Part shown: positions 44,714-52,334 of the stretch, piece after piece | How the letters are laid out: every line of letters begins with the position of its first letter | Position numbering within the stretch: position 1 is the first letter of the stretch | Source: Bacillota bacterium | Lineage (GTDB): Bacteria > Bacillota > Clostridia > Acetivibrionales > DSM-1351 | Reading direction: 5' to 3' | Assembly (NCBI GenBank): GCA_023443515.1 | Contig: JAEZUC010000090.1 | Coordinates: 1-64,000, forward strand | DNA length: 64,000 bases | The notes under the pieces: model-generated | Database searches by the model: none | What the model was told of the DNA's origin: nothing | The model's input: only the letters and a program-made list of their open reading frames with translations | Translations under genes and position numbers: made by a program

Positions 44714-45538
44714 TTAGTAAAGCAAGGTTACTTCATGGTTCTGCCAATCTTTTAGCTCGTAAACAGCCCTGGATACATTTGAGAATCCATTTCCTATGAA
44801 ATAGTCGCATTTTGCAGCAAGCCAAGTATCCTTTATTATTTCTATTCCTTTTTGTCTGTTGTTTTCATATACTTGGAAGTGAACTCCCCCTCCATTTTTT
44901 AAAACCCTTTTACAATCGGTGTTGATTACCCTATCGCCGTAAATGTTTTTATACTCAGCCAATATATCTTTGCAGTCAGTCATTAGAAAAATGTAAGCAT
45001 CCGGCCTATCTTTCAAATAAGAGTTTATTTTTGTCGGATAGAGTTGGTTCAATTCATGCAAATGGCTTACTTCCAAAATCTTGTCACTTCCTCTTATATG
45101 TACTGCAACCATAGGCTTACCTGCCATATTTTTATCATAGAAAGTATTTATTTCCTTTTCAACTTCACGTCGCAACCTTATATATTTTTTGAGCATAAGT
45201 CTATAAATTTCCACTGAATTAAATCCAAAATATGGATAATCCTCCTCCATACGGCATATCATACACTCTATATCCGTGTATCTGTCAGCAACCTGTATAT
45301 CCTTACTGTGATTAATATTTTCAAATAATTCATCCATACTATATTTTGATACCGGGAAAAAATACTGTTCAAAAGCATTTGATGTATCATCAGTACTGTA
45401 AATACTTTTACTTCCCCAGTAAATAACCGGTATCCTTTGTGTCATTTCTGCAAGTAAAAGATTAGAAAGAGTGTGATGCATGTCATACCAAAAACCATCC
45501 CCGGTTGTCTTGATAAGTAAGAATTTCTCCTGCTTCAA
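44714..45538 (-). CDS. GT23/NodZ-like glycosyltransferase paralogue D
   Basis: A 274-residue paralogue of A, B and C, lacking part of their N-terminal region. Motif I is AVHIRGSDK, close to the canonical HVRxxDK. Motif II is FLMTDCKDILAEYKNIYG and motif III is KCDYFIGNGFSNVS. The start is a TTG at 45538 after GGAGGG. It lies between manC (27 bases upstream) and E1-alpha, apart from the other three copies, so it probably belongs to an earlier step or a different acceptor. Confidence 0.65.
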   Translation of the reverse strand: MKQEKFLLIKTTGDGFWYDMHHTLSNLLLAEMTQRIPVIYWGSKSIYSTDDTSNAFEQYFFPVSKYSMDELFENINHSKDIQVADRYTDIECMICRMEEDYPYFGFNSVEIYRLMLKKYIRLRREVEKEINTFYDKNMAGKPMVAVHIRGSDKILEVSHLHELNQLYPTKINSYLKDRPDAYIFLMTDCKDILAEYKNIYGDRVINTDCKRVLKNGGGVHFQVYENNRQKGIEIIKDTWLAAKCDYFIGNGFSNVSRAVYELKDWQNHEVTLLY

Positions 45539-45565
45539 ATTAAAACCCTCCGCTACATCAGGTTA

Positions 45566-46639
45566 TTACAAGAAAATTTCATATCCCTTTTGTTTAAGTA
45601 TTTCCACAAGGCTCTTGACTTCCTGCGCCTTTTCTCTTGGACAGACAATAACAGCCTCATTTGTGCCGGCAACTATCATATTGTCCAGCCCTATTACCCC
45701 AATAAGGATTCCGTCGGCATAAATGACAGAATTGGTAGTTTGTAGAGCTATATAATCGCCCTTCCAGGAGTTACTGTCCTTATCTTTTTCCAGAGTTTCC
45801 GACAATGTATCAATACTCCCGATATCATACCATTCGAAGGAAGCCCTAATTACGTAAATATCGTCGCTTTTTTCCAGTACAGCACTGTCAAATGAAATAT
45901 CCTGTAGTTCATTATATGCATTATCAATATATGTGTTAAAATTATCACTTCCTAGCTGTGCAAGTGCATTTGTGATGGAGTTATAATGTTCAGGTATATA
46001 TTGCTTAACCTGATTAATTATCGCCTTGGATGTTCCTGCCAAAATCCCTCCATTCCACAAATAATCCCCTGACTCAAGCATTGAGCGGGCGATGTCTTCG
46101 CTTGGTTTTTCAGTGAACATTATAACCTTGAGTATTTGATTTTCTGACCCTGCTCCTATATCAACTTTTATATAACCATAGGCAGTAGAGGGATATGAGG
46201 GGCTAATTCCTATTACAACAAGACTATCCTTTTCCTCCGCTGCACTAAACGCAAGATTTATTGTTTCTGAATAACCAAGCTCATCTTTGACATATCCGTC
46301 AGCCGGTACAAAACATAATATTGCTTCTCCCGGTTTTTTATCAATAAGCATGGCTGTATATGCAATACATGCAGCAGTGTTTTTCTTCCGGGGTTCAGGA
46401 ATTATATTTGAAAATGGAATTAAGTCCTTTACAACTTCCTTGGTCAATTCTACCAGAGTTTGATTTGTTACAATAAAACAATTGGATGGTGGAACGCTCC
46501 GGCATACACGGTTAATTGTCTGAACAAGCATACATTCGCCGTCATCAACAGATATAAACTGCTTAGGCTTTTTTTCTTTTGACAGTGGCCATAGTCTTGT
46601 ACCTGAGCCACCTGCCATAATAACGACAAATTTCTCCAT
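45566..46639 (-). CDS. manC: Mannose-1-phosphate guanylyltransferase
   Basis: A 357-residue nucleotidyltransferase that makes GDP-mannose from GTP and mannose 1-phosphate. The signature is VIMAGGSGTRLWPLS, with the metal and sugar site FVPADGYV and the motif FTEKPS; WYDIGSIDTL is also typical. It is the short form without a C-terminal phosphomannose isomerase domain. The start is the ATG at 46639, 9 bases after GGAG; the upstream ATG at 46672 lacks a site. It heads the minus-strand island and feeds gmd/fcl. Confidence 0.93.
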   Translation of the reverse strand: MEKFVVIMAGGSGTRLWPLSKEKKPKQFISVDDGECMLVQTINRVCRSVPPSNCFIVTNQTLVELTKEVVKDLIPFSNIIPEPRKKNTAACIAYTAMLIDKKPGEAILCFVPADGYVKDELGYSETINLAFSAAEEKDSLVVIGISPSYPSTAYGYIKVDIGAGSENQILKVIMFTEKPSEDIARSMLESGDYLWNGGILAGTSKAIINQVKQYIPEHYNSITNALAQLGSDNFNTYIDNAYNELQDISFDSAVLEKSDDIYVIRASFEWYDIGSIDTLSETLEKDKDSNSWKGDYIALQTTNSVIYADGILIGVIGLDNMIVAGTNEAVIVCPREKAQEVKSLVEILKQKGYEIFL

Positions 46640-46767
46640 CTCTAAATCTCCAAAAATGTTATTATAATCCATTTTATGTAAATTGCCTTAAAATGTTCAT
46701 ACGTATTTCTATAAATAATTAAGGATATAATATAATTTACATAAATTTTTTATATGGGAAGGCATAC

Positions 46768-47109
46768 ATGCAGGGTAAATATATATTTTTAACAATTTTA
46801 AATTCAGGACTTACCGTATTGGGACAGACACTGTGGAAAATCGGGCTTGAAAGAATGGAGGGCTACAGTTTAAAGTTGCTTTTGAACCCACTGATACTTG
46901 CGGGCGTTTTTGTTTACGGTGTTTCTACTGTTTTGTGGCTATATGTACTTTCCAAGCTACCTTTTTCAACTGCATATCCCCTTAACAGCATAGCTTATGC
47001 ACTAAGTCTCTTTGTTGGTTTTTTTATTTTTAATGAGAATATCGACCTCCGTAAAATATTAGGTACTGTACTCATTCTGGCCGGAGTTTTTTTTATAGCA
47101 CGAGGGTAA
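46768..47109 (+). CDS. Small multidrug resistance/EamA-like membrane protein
   Basis: A 113-residue protein with four hydrophobic segments, the SMR/EmrE or ArnE/ArnF-like fold (PLNSIAYALSLFVGFFIFNE is the diagnostic third helix region). Such half-size proteins work as dimers and either export cations or flip sugar-linked polyprenyl phosphates. It is divergent from manC across about 130 bases, so a flippase role for a lipid-linked sugar is plausible but unproven. No other gene shares its strand before leuS. Confidence 0.78.
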   Translation: MQGKYIFLTILNSGLTVLGQTLWKIGLERMEGYSLKLLLNPLILAGVFVYGVSTVLWLYVLSKLPFSTAYPLNSIAYALSLFVGFFIFNENIDLRKILGTVLILAGVFFIARG

Positions 47110-47199
47110 ATAAAGTTGAAATAATCAAACTAATATGATAATCTAATATAGATTGTACTGTAAATTAATTAATTACTTAATAAAGTTATGAAGCGGAGT

Positions 47200-47401
47200 A
47201 GTAAAAGAAAAATTCAGTCACTAAAGAGAGCTGCATACTTGGTGGAATTGCAGTTGACTACGTTCTTTGAACTCGCCGTGGAGCTGCTGATATAAAAATC
47301 AGCCGTAGGTCTTTCGTTACAAGACTTTTGAGTGAGCCTCCAGGGCTAACAAGAGTGGTACCGCGGATTAACCCGTCTCTTTTACTAAGAGACGGGTTTT
47401 T
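47200..47401 (+). promoter_or_regulatory. Leucine T-box riboswitch of leuS
   Basis: Stem I includes AAAGAGAGC and TTGGTGGAA. The specifier is CTC (Leu, 47272-47274, in GAACTCGCC). The core GAGTGGTACCGCGG lies at 47353-47366. The terminator is AACCCGTCTCTT (47370-47381) paired with AAGAGACGGGTT (47387-47398) and a T run. The region 47110-47446 holds no gene. Confidence 0.95.
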
Positions 47402-47446
47402 ATAAGTTTTTGATATTAATACTAATAAATTAAAGGAGTTGATTAA

Positions 47447-49891
47447 ATGCCATACTCAGCAGATATAGATAGAAAATGGCAAAAGAAGTGGGAAGAAACA
47501 GACATATATAAGTTCAATCCCGAAAATACTGACAAAAAATTATACTGTCTTGAAATGTTTTCATACCCATCAGGCGCCAATCTTCATGTAGGACATTGGT
47601 ATAATTATGGTTTGACTGATTCCTGGGCCAGAATGAAGAGAATGCAGGGATATAATATCTTCCACCCAATGGGTTTTGATGCTTTCGGACTTCCCGCAGA
47701 AAATTATGCAATTAAAACAGGTATCCATCCTCAGGACTCTACTCTTAAAAATATAGAGACAATGGAAGGCCAGCTCAAAGAAATGGGTGCTACCTTTGAT
47801 TGGGATTATGAAATAAAGACCTGTATGCCGGATTATTATAAATGGACACAATGGCTATTCCTTCAGTTATACAAATCCGGCCTTGCCTATAGAAAAAATG
47901 CTCCTGTTAACTGGTGCCCAAAATGCAACACCGTTCTTGCAAACGAACAAGTTGTTGACGGGTGCTGTGAAAGGTGTGATTCTGAGGTAACAAAGCGTGA
48001 CCTTACACAGTGGTTCTTTAAGATAACCACTTACGCTCAGGAGCTTCTGGATAAGCTGGATACCATTGATTGGCCTGAAAAAACAAAAAAGATACAGACA
48101 AACTGGATAGGACGTTCAGAAGGTGCTGAAATAACCTTTAAAGTCGCTGACACAGATATTGAGTTCCAGGTATTTACAACAAGAGCTGATACCCTTTATG
48201 GCGTAACCTACGTTGTTCTGGCTCCCGAAAACCCTATAGTTCAAAAAATAACCAAACCTGAATATGCAGATGCAGTTGAGAAATATAAAAACGATACCAA
48301 TAAGCAGACTGAAATTGAGAGGCTTTCAACAACAAAGGAAAAGACTGGGGTGTTTACCGGAAGTTATGCAATTCACCCAATCACCGGAGAAAAAGTACCT
48401 GTATGGATTGCTGACTACGTGCTTGCAAGCTATGGTACAGGTTGTGTAATGGCGGTTCCCTCCCACGACGAACGTGACTTTGAATTTGCAAAGAAATACA
48501 ACTTGCCTATAAAGAGAGTTATTAAGAGTGCTGATGGTTCAAATGACGAGCTTCCGTTCTGTGAATACGGTGTTCTGGTCAATAGTGCCGAATTTGACGG
48601 TGTTCCCTCTGCTGAGGCAAGAACTGCTATTATAAATAAGCTGGAAGCTGATGGAAAAGGTAGTCTTAAAATAAACTACAGGTTAAGAGACTGGCTTGTT
48701 TCAAGGCAAAGATACTGGGGGGCCCCTATTCCTATAGTTTACTGTGAACACTGCGGTGAAGTAGCAGTCCCCGAAGAACAACTTCCTGTTGAACTTCCTT
48801 ACAATGTTGAATTTAAGCCGGACGGAGAATCCCCTCTTAAAAAGAGTGAGGAATTCATGAATACCGTTTGTCCAAAATGTGGTGCTCCGGCTAAGAGAGA
48901 TCCTGATACATTGGATACATTTGTTTGCTCATCATGGTACTATCTCAGATATGCTGACAGCCAGAACAATGATAAGCCATTTGACACCGAATGGATAAAC
49001 AAGGTACTTCCCGTTGACAAATATGTCGGTGGTGCGGAACATGCCGCAATGCATTTGCTCTATGCTAGATTTATAACAAAAGCACTGAGAGATCTGGGCT
49101 TCCTTAATTTTGATGAACCATTCCTGTCACTTGTACACCAGGGTACGATACTTGGCCCTGATGGCAATAGAATGAGTAAATCAAGAGGAAATACTATTTC
49201 TCCTGATGAATACGTAAGAAAGTACGGTTCTGATATATTCAGAATGTATCTTGGTTTCGGCTTTAATTATGTTGACGGCGGACCATGGAGTGATGATGGA
49301 ATAAAAGCTATTTCAAGATTTGCAAGCAGAATAGAAAGGCTTATAGAAAGTCTTGCAGAGCAAAAATCAAAGGTTTCCAGAACTGATATGGACAAGGACG
49401 ACAAGGAGCTGAACTTTGTCCGTCATACTGCTATAAAGGGTGCTACACAGGATACTGACAGATTCCAGTTCAACACTTCAATATCTCGTTGTATGGAACT
49501 TGTAAACGCTCTTTACAAGTATGATGCAGAGGTTAAAGTTAAGAATATACAGCTTTTTGAGGATACTATCAAAGACTTGGTAAAGCTTGTATCTCCTTTT
49601 GCACCTCACTTTGCAGAAGAAATGTGGGAACAGCTTGGCTATGAATATTCTATATTCAATCAGAATTGGCCAGAATTTGAAGAGAACGCACTAATTAAAG
49701 ATACTATAGAACTGGCAGTGCAGATCAACGGTACAGTCAGGGGTAAAATAGAAATTTCCGCCGATGCGGACAACAGTGAAGCGGAAGCTACGGCTTTGGC
49801 TGATGAAAAAATAAAGCCTTTCTTTGATGGAAAAGAGATAAAGAAAGTAATAGTAGTAAAAGGAAGACTAGTTAATATCGTTGCAAAATAA
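47447..49891 (+). CDS. leuS: Leucyl-tRNA synthetase
   Basis: An 814-residue class I aminoacyl-tRNA synthetase. The HIGH motif is HVGHW (near 44), the KMSKS motif is MSKSRG (near 575), and the CP1 editing domain has TTRADTLYGVTYVV with its Thr-rich site. Zinc-binding Cys clusters are seen at WCPKCNTVLAN and CEHCGEV. AAAGGAG lies upstream of the ATG. Its mRNA is controlled by the leucine T-box and ends at a strong terminator. Confidence 0.97.
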   Translation: MPYSADIDRKWQKKWEETDIYKFNPENTDKKLYCLEMFSYPSGANLHVGHWYNYGLTDSWARMKRMQGYNIFHPMGFDAFGLPAENYAIKTGIHPQDSTLKNIETMEGQLKEMGATFDWDYEIKTCMPDYYKWTQWLFLQLYKSGLAYRKNAPVNWCPKCNTVLANEQVVDGCCERCDSEVTKRDLTQWFFKITTYAQELLDKLDTIDWPEKTKKIQTNWIGRSEGAEITFKVADTDIEFQVFTTRADTLYGVTYVVLAPENPIVQKITKPEYADAVEKYKNDTNKQTEIERLSTTKEKTGVFTGSYAIHPITGEKVPVWIADYVLASYGTGCVMAVPSHDERDFEFAKKYNLPIKRVIKSADGSNDELPFCEYGVLVNSAEFDGVPSAEARTAIINKLEADGKGSLKINYRLRDWLVSRQRYWGAPIPIVYCEHCGEVAVPEEQLPVELPYNVEFKPDGESPLKKSEEFMNTVCPKCGAPAKRDPDTLDTFVCSSWYYLRYADSQNNDKPFDTEWINKVLPVDKYVGGAEHAAMHLLYARFITKALRDLGFLNFDEPFLSLVHQGTILGPDGNRMSKSRGNTISPDEYVRKYGSDIFRMYLGFGFNYVDGGPWSDDGIKAISRFASRIERLIESLAEQKSKVSRTDMDKDDKELNFVRHTAIKGATQDTDRFQFNTSISRCMELVNALYKYDAEVKVKNIQLFEDTIKDLVKLVSPFAPHFAEEMWEQLGYEYSIFNQNWPEFEENALIKDTIELAVQINGTVRGKIEISADADNSEAEATALADEKIKPFFDGKEIKKVIVVKGRLVNIVAK

Positions 49892-49916
49892 GCTTTCGTG
49901 TTTTAAATAAAACCCT

Positions 49917-49955
49917 AAAAAGAGACAATCTTACACAGATTGTCTCTTTTTGTAT
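49917..49955 (+). terminator. Terminator after leuS
   Basis: AAAAAGAGACAATCT (49917-49931) pairs perfectly with AGATTGTCTCTTTTT (49937-49951). Confidence 0.92.
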
Positions 49956-50031
49956 ATTTTTCACAATTATTGTAATTTCATATCGCAATATGCTAATATT
50001 AAATTGCACAATCAATAATGGAGACATTTTT

Positions 50032-50601
50032 ATGAATATAAAATTTTATAGAAAGCTCGCTTACAAAGTGGCCGATGCTATTACAAAAAATCAGCAGTAC
50101 TCGGAAACAGAGATTAAAAACATTCGTTACGGGCTGGTGTGTATCTTCTCGGATTTGTATAAAACTATTCTATATTTGCTTATTTTTGTCGTAATTTCAC
50201 TAACATTAGAATTTCTATGTGCCTTTCTTGCCTTCCTGTTACTTCGGCCCTTTCTTGGCGGTTACCATTTTAAAAATGAGATTGTTTGTATCATAATGTC
50301 GTTTGTAGCAATAGTCATAGCTATATTTTCCGGTAAATCAGATATACTCCCCTCCTTTATACAGTTAGTTCTTACTGTTTTCCTTCCAATTCTGGGTTTT
50401 TTAATTGCACCTGTCCAAGATAGCCAAAACCAACAGGAGTTCCCCCAAAAAACAAGGATTGTAGTAGCATTAATGACTGTTTTACTATTACTGTCTGACT
50501 TCTTTTTTATGTCTCATAATATAATAACCTGGTCTGTTATAGAAGTTTATGTATTATATGTATATCAGCTACTAATTAGCAAATTTAAGTATAAAATGTA
50601 A
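50032..50601 (+). CDS. agrB: AgrB-like peptide-processing membrane protease
   Basis: A 189-residue membrane protein of the AgrB family, which cleaves and cyclises the AgrD signal precursor. The catalytic His and Cys are visible in GGYHFKNEIVC, seven residues apart as His77 and Cys84 in the staphylococcal enzyme. About five to six hydrophobic segments follow the amphipathic N terminus. The start is the ATG at 50032 after GGAG; an ATG at 49990 is in frame but lacks a site. The AgrD-like peptide gene starts 83 bases downstream. Confidence 0.92.
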   Translation: MNIKFYRKLAYKVADAITKNQQYSETEIKNIRYGLVCIFSDLYKTILYLLIFVVISLTLEFLCAFLAFLLLRPFLGGYHFKNEIVCIIMSFVAIVIAIFSGKSDILPSFIQLVLTVFLPILGFLIAPVQDSQNQQEFPQKTRIVVALMTVLLLLSDFFFMSHNIITWSVIEVYVLYVYQLLISKFKYKM

Positions 50602-50684
50602 TATTTTTTTTAAAATATATTGACTTTTTCTGTAGAATGTTAGAATATTAAGTTGAGAATTAAATTTTTTTAAGGAGTGATCTG

Positions 50685-50792
50685 ATGAAAAAAAATTTAT
50701 TTAAATCTATTGGGAAATTTTCTCTATTAGTAAGTGGCTTGGTTAACGGTGCAACTTCGAAAATATTTTGGTTGTATCAACCTGAAAATTAA
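50685..50792 (+). CDS. agrD: AgrD-like cyclic peptide precursor lacking cysteine
   Basis: A 35-residue peptide with a strong AAGGAG site before the ATG. It has the AgrD layout: a Lys-rich amphipathic N-terminal leader (1-20), GAT at 22-24, core SKIFWLY (25-31) and the diagnostic QPE (32-34). The ring-forming residue, normally Cys just before four or five hydrophobic residues and a QPE/EPK motif, is absent: the equivalent position is Lys26, next to Ser25. The C-terminal tail ends at QPEN, shorter than usual. It could give a lactone through Ser25, a lactam through Lys26, a linear peptide, or be inactive. AgrB with intact His/Cys and AgrC lie on each side. Confidence 0.85.
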   Translation: MKKNLFKSIGKFSLLVSGLVNGATSKIFWLYQPEN

Positions 50793-50821
50793 TTTAAATG
50801 ATCTAAACTTATTTAAAATTT

Positions 50822-50859
50822 ACTCTAATAGTTAGAGTTACACTCCAATTATTAGAGTT
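50822..50859 (+). repeat. Tandem imperfect palindromes before agrC
   Basis: ACTCTAA-tag-TTAGAGT (50822-50838) and ACTCCAA-tta-TTAGAGT (50842-50858) repeat with a 20-bp period; TTAGAGTT recurs as a direct repeat. The T-rich sequence after it could make it a terminator of agrBD, or it may be a regulator site before agrC. Confidence 0.55.
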
Positions 50860-50918
50860 CTGTTTTGTTTGGGGTTTTTTGTGTCGGAATGTTCCTCTGG
50901 AAGGGTGTGTAAATCTCA

Positions 50919-52247
50919 GTGTATCTTGCAAATGAATTAATTTTAACTGTTATTGAGGGCTTTATTATAATAATAGCTTTTTATCTCCTGTCGGGACAGC
51001 GACAATTAATAAAACCGAGTTGTACTAGGATCGCCTGGTTTGTAACGATTTATACAATATATACATATTGGATTACTAAATTTTTACCTCCAGGGCTTCA
51101 TTCAGTTTTAATCGCATCCCTTACATGTTTTATACTTAATTATATGCTTAACGGAACTCTTTTTAAAAGTGTAGCCAAAGTTTTTATTGTTTTTTTAGGA
51201 ATGACTTTTATAGAAAGTCTCATTGGTTTGACATGTATGAGTGTGATAGGCAAACCAATGTCTGTACTTATTGAAGATAAATTATTACTGGCGGTTTTAA
51301 GTATTATAGCAAAGCTGATTGAAGGTACTATTGTATTTATATTATACAAGTCCTATAACGGGCTTTCCTGGTTAAAAGACGGAAATCCCTACCAGTCACG
51401 GTACAAGCAAACTCTCATTATGATTTTTGCTGTACTGTTCTTCTTGATAGGAACAAATATTTATATTTCAAAAGACCCTCACAATTTCATACTTTATAAT
51501 ATTTTTACCTTTGTTATATATATCGTATTGATTATTGCAATGATTTCAGCTTTTCGAGAAGGTTCAAAACTTGAAATTCTGCAATATGCAAACGAGCTGA
51601 AAAAAGAAAATGTTTATCAGCTGATTTCCTTTAACGAAATGGTGGCTAAAGAAAGGCATGAATATAAGAACCATTTAAATACAATATACGGCCTTTGTAC
51701 ACTGAACAGACCCGATTTAAGCCAGAAGGTCAAGCAGTATATAAACAATTATGCCAATAACAGCGAGACCACGAATATAAATGTATGTTCAGGTAACGAC
51801 TTTGTTGATGCTATTATCAGTGTAAAATATAATAATGCTCTTAGAAAAGATATAGAAGTTCTCGTGGACTTTGAAGAACCCTTATCAAGCGCAGTAATAG
51901 ATGAGGATACCGCTGTTACAGTTATATCCAATATAATAGACAATGCCTATGAATCCATCTTAGGGACAGATAGGGAAAAAAAGTTTATACGTCTTGAAAC
52001 ATATATCGAAAATGATAATTACTATATGTCTATATCCAACAACGGCCCTATGATTCCTGATGCAATTATCAAGAAAATTTTCAATGCGGGTTATTCTACC
52101 AAAGACAATGCTTCTAGAAAACGAGGCTTCGGACTTAGTATAGTTAAAGCACAAATAGAAAAGTGCGGGGGCAGTATCCAAATTAACAGCAACGAAGAAA
52201 TAACTGAATTTCTTATAACTCTTCAAGTTAATACTCAGGTGAGTTGA
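50919..52247 (+). CDS. agrC: AgrC-like membrane sensor histidine kinase
   Basis: A 442-residue HPK10-type kinase that should sense the AgrD-derived peptide. The N-terminal 205 residues hold about six hydrophobic segments. A linker leads to the H box RHEYKNHLNTIYGL, then the N box NIIDNAYESIL and the G box GFGLSIVK of the HATPase domain. The start is a GTG at 50919 with a weak GGAAGGG about 12 bases before it. No response-regulator gene follows; the next gene is a helicase, so the partner must be elsewhere. Confidence 0.88.
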   Translation: MYLANELILTVIEGFIIIIAFYLLSGQRQLIKPSCTRIAWFVTIYTIYTYWITKFLPPGLHSVLIASLTCFILNYMLNGTLFKSVAKVFIVFLGMTFIESLIGLTCMSVIGKPMSVLIEDKLLLAVLSIIAKLIEGTIVFILYKSYNGLSWLKDGNPYQSRYKQTLIMIFAVLFFLIGTNIYISKDPHNFILYNIFTFVIYIVLIIAMISAFREGSKLEILQYANELKKENVYQLISFNEMVAKERHEYKNHLNTIYGLCTLNRPDLSQKVKQYINNYANNSETTNINVCSGNDFVDAIISVKYNNALRKDIEVLVDFEEPLSSAVIDEDTAVTVISNIIDNAYESILGTDREKKFIRLETYIENDNYYMSISNNGPMIPDAIIKKIFNAGYSTKDNASRKRGFGLSIVKAQIEKCGGSIQINSNEEITEFLITLQVNTQVS

Positions 52248-52334
52248 CCAGTTATTTATGTAAAAACTACACATTCTTCTTCAAATTGGGTATAATAATA
52301 TGATAGCTTATTTTATTATACTTTGGAGAAAATG

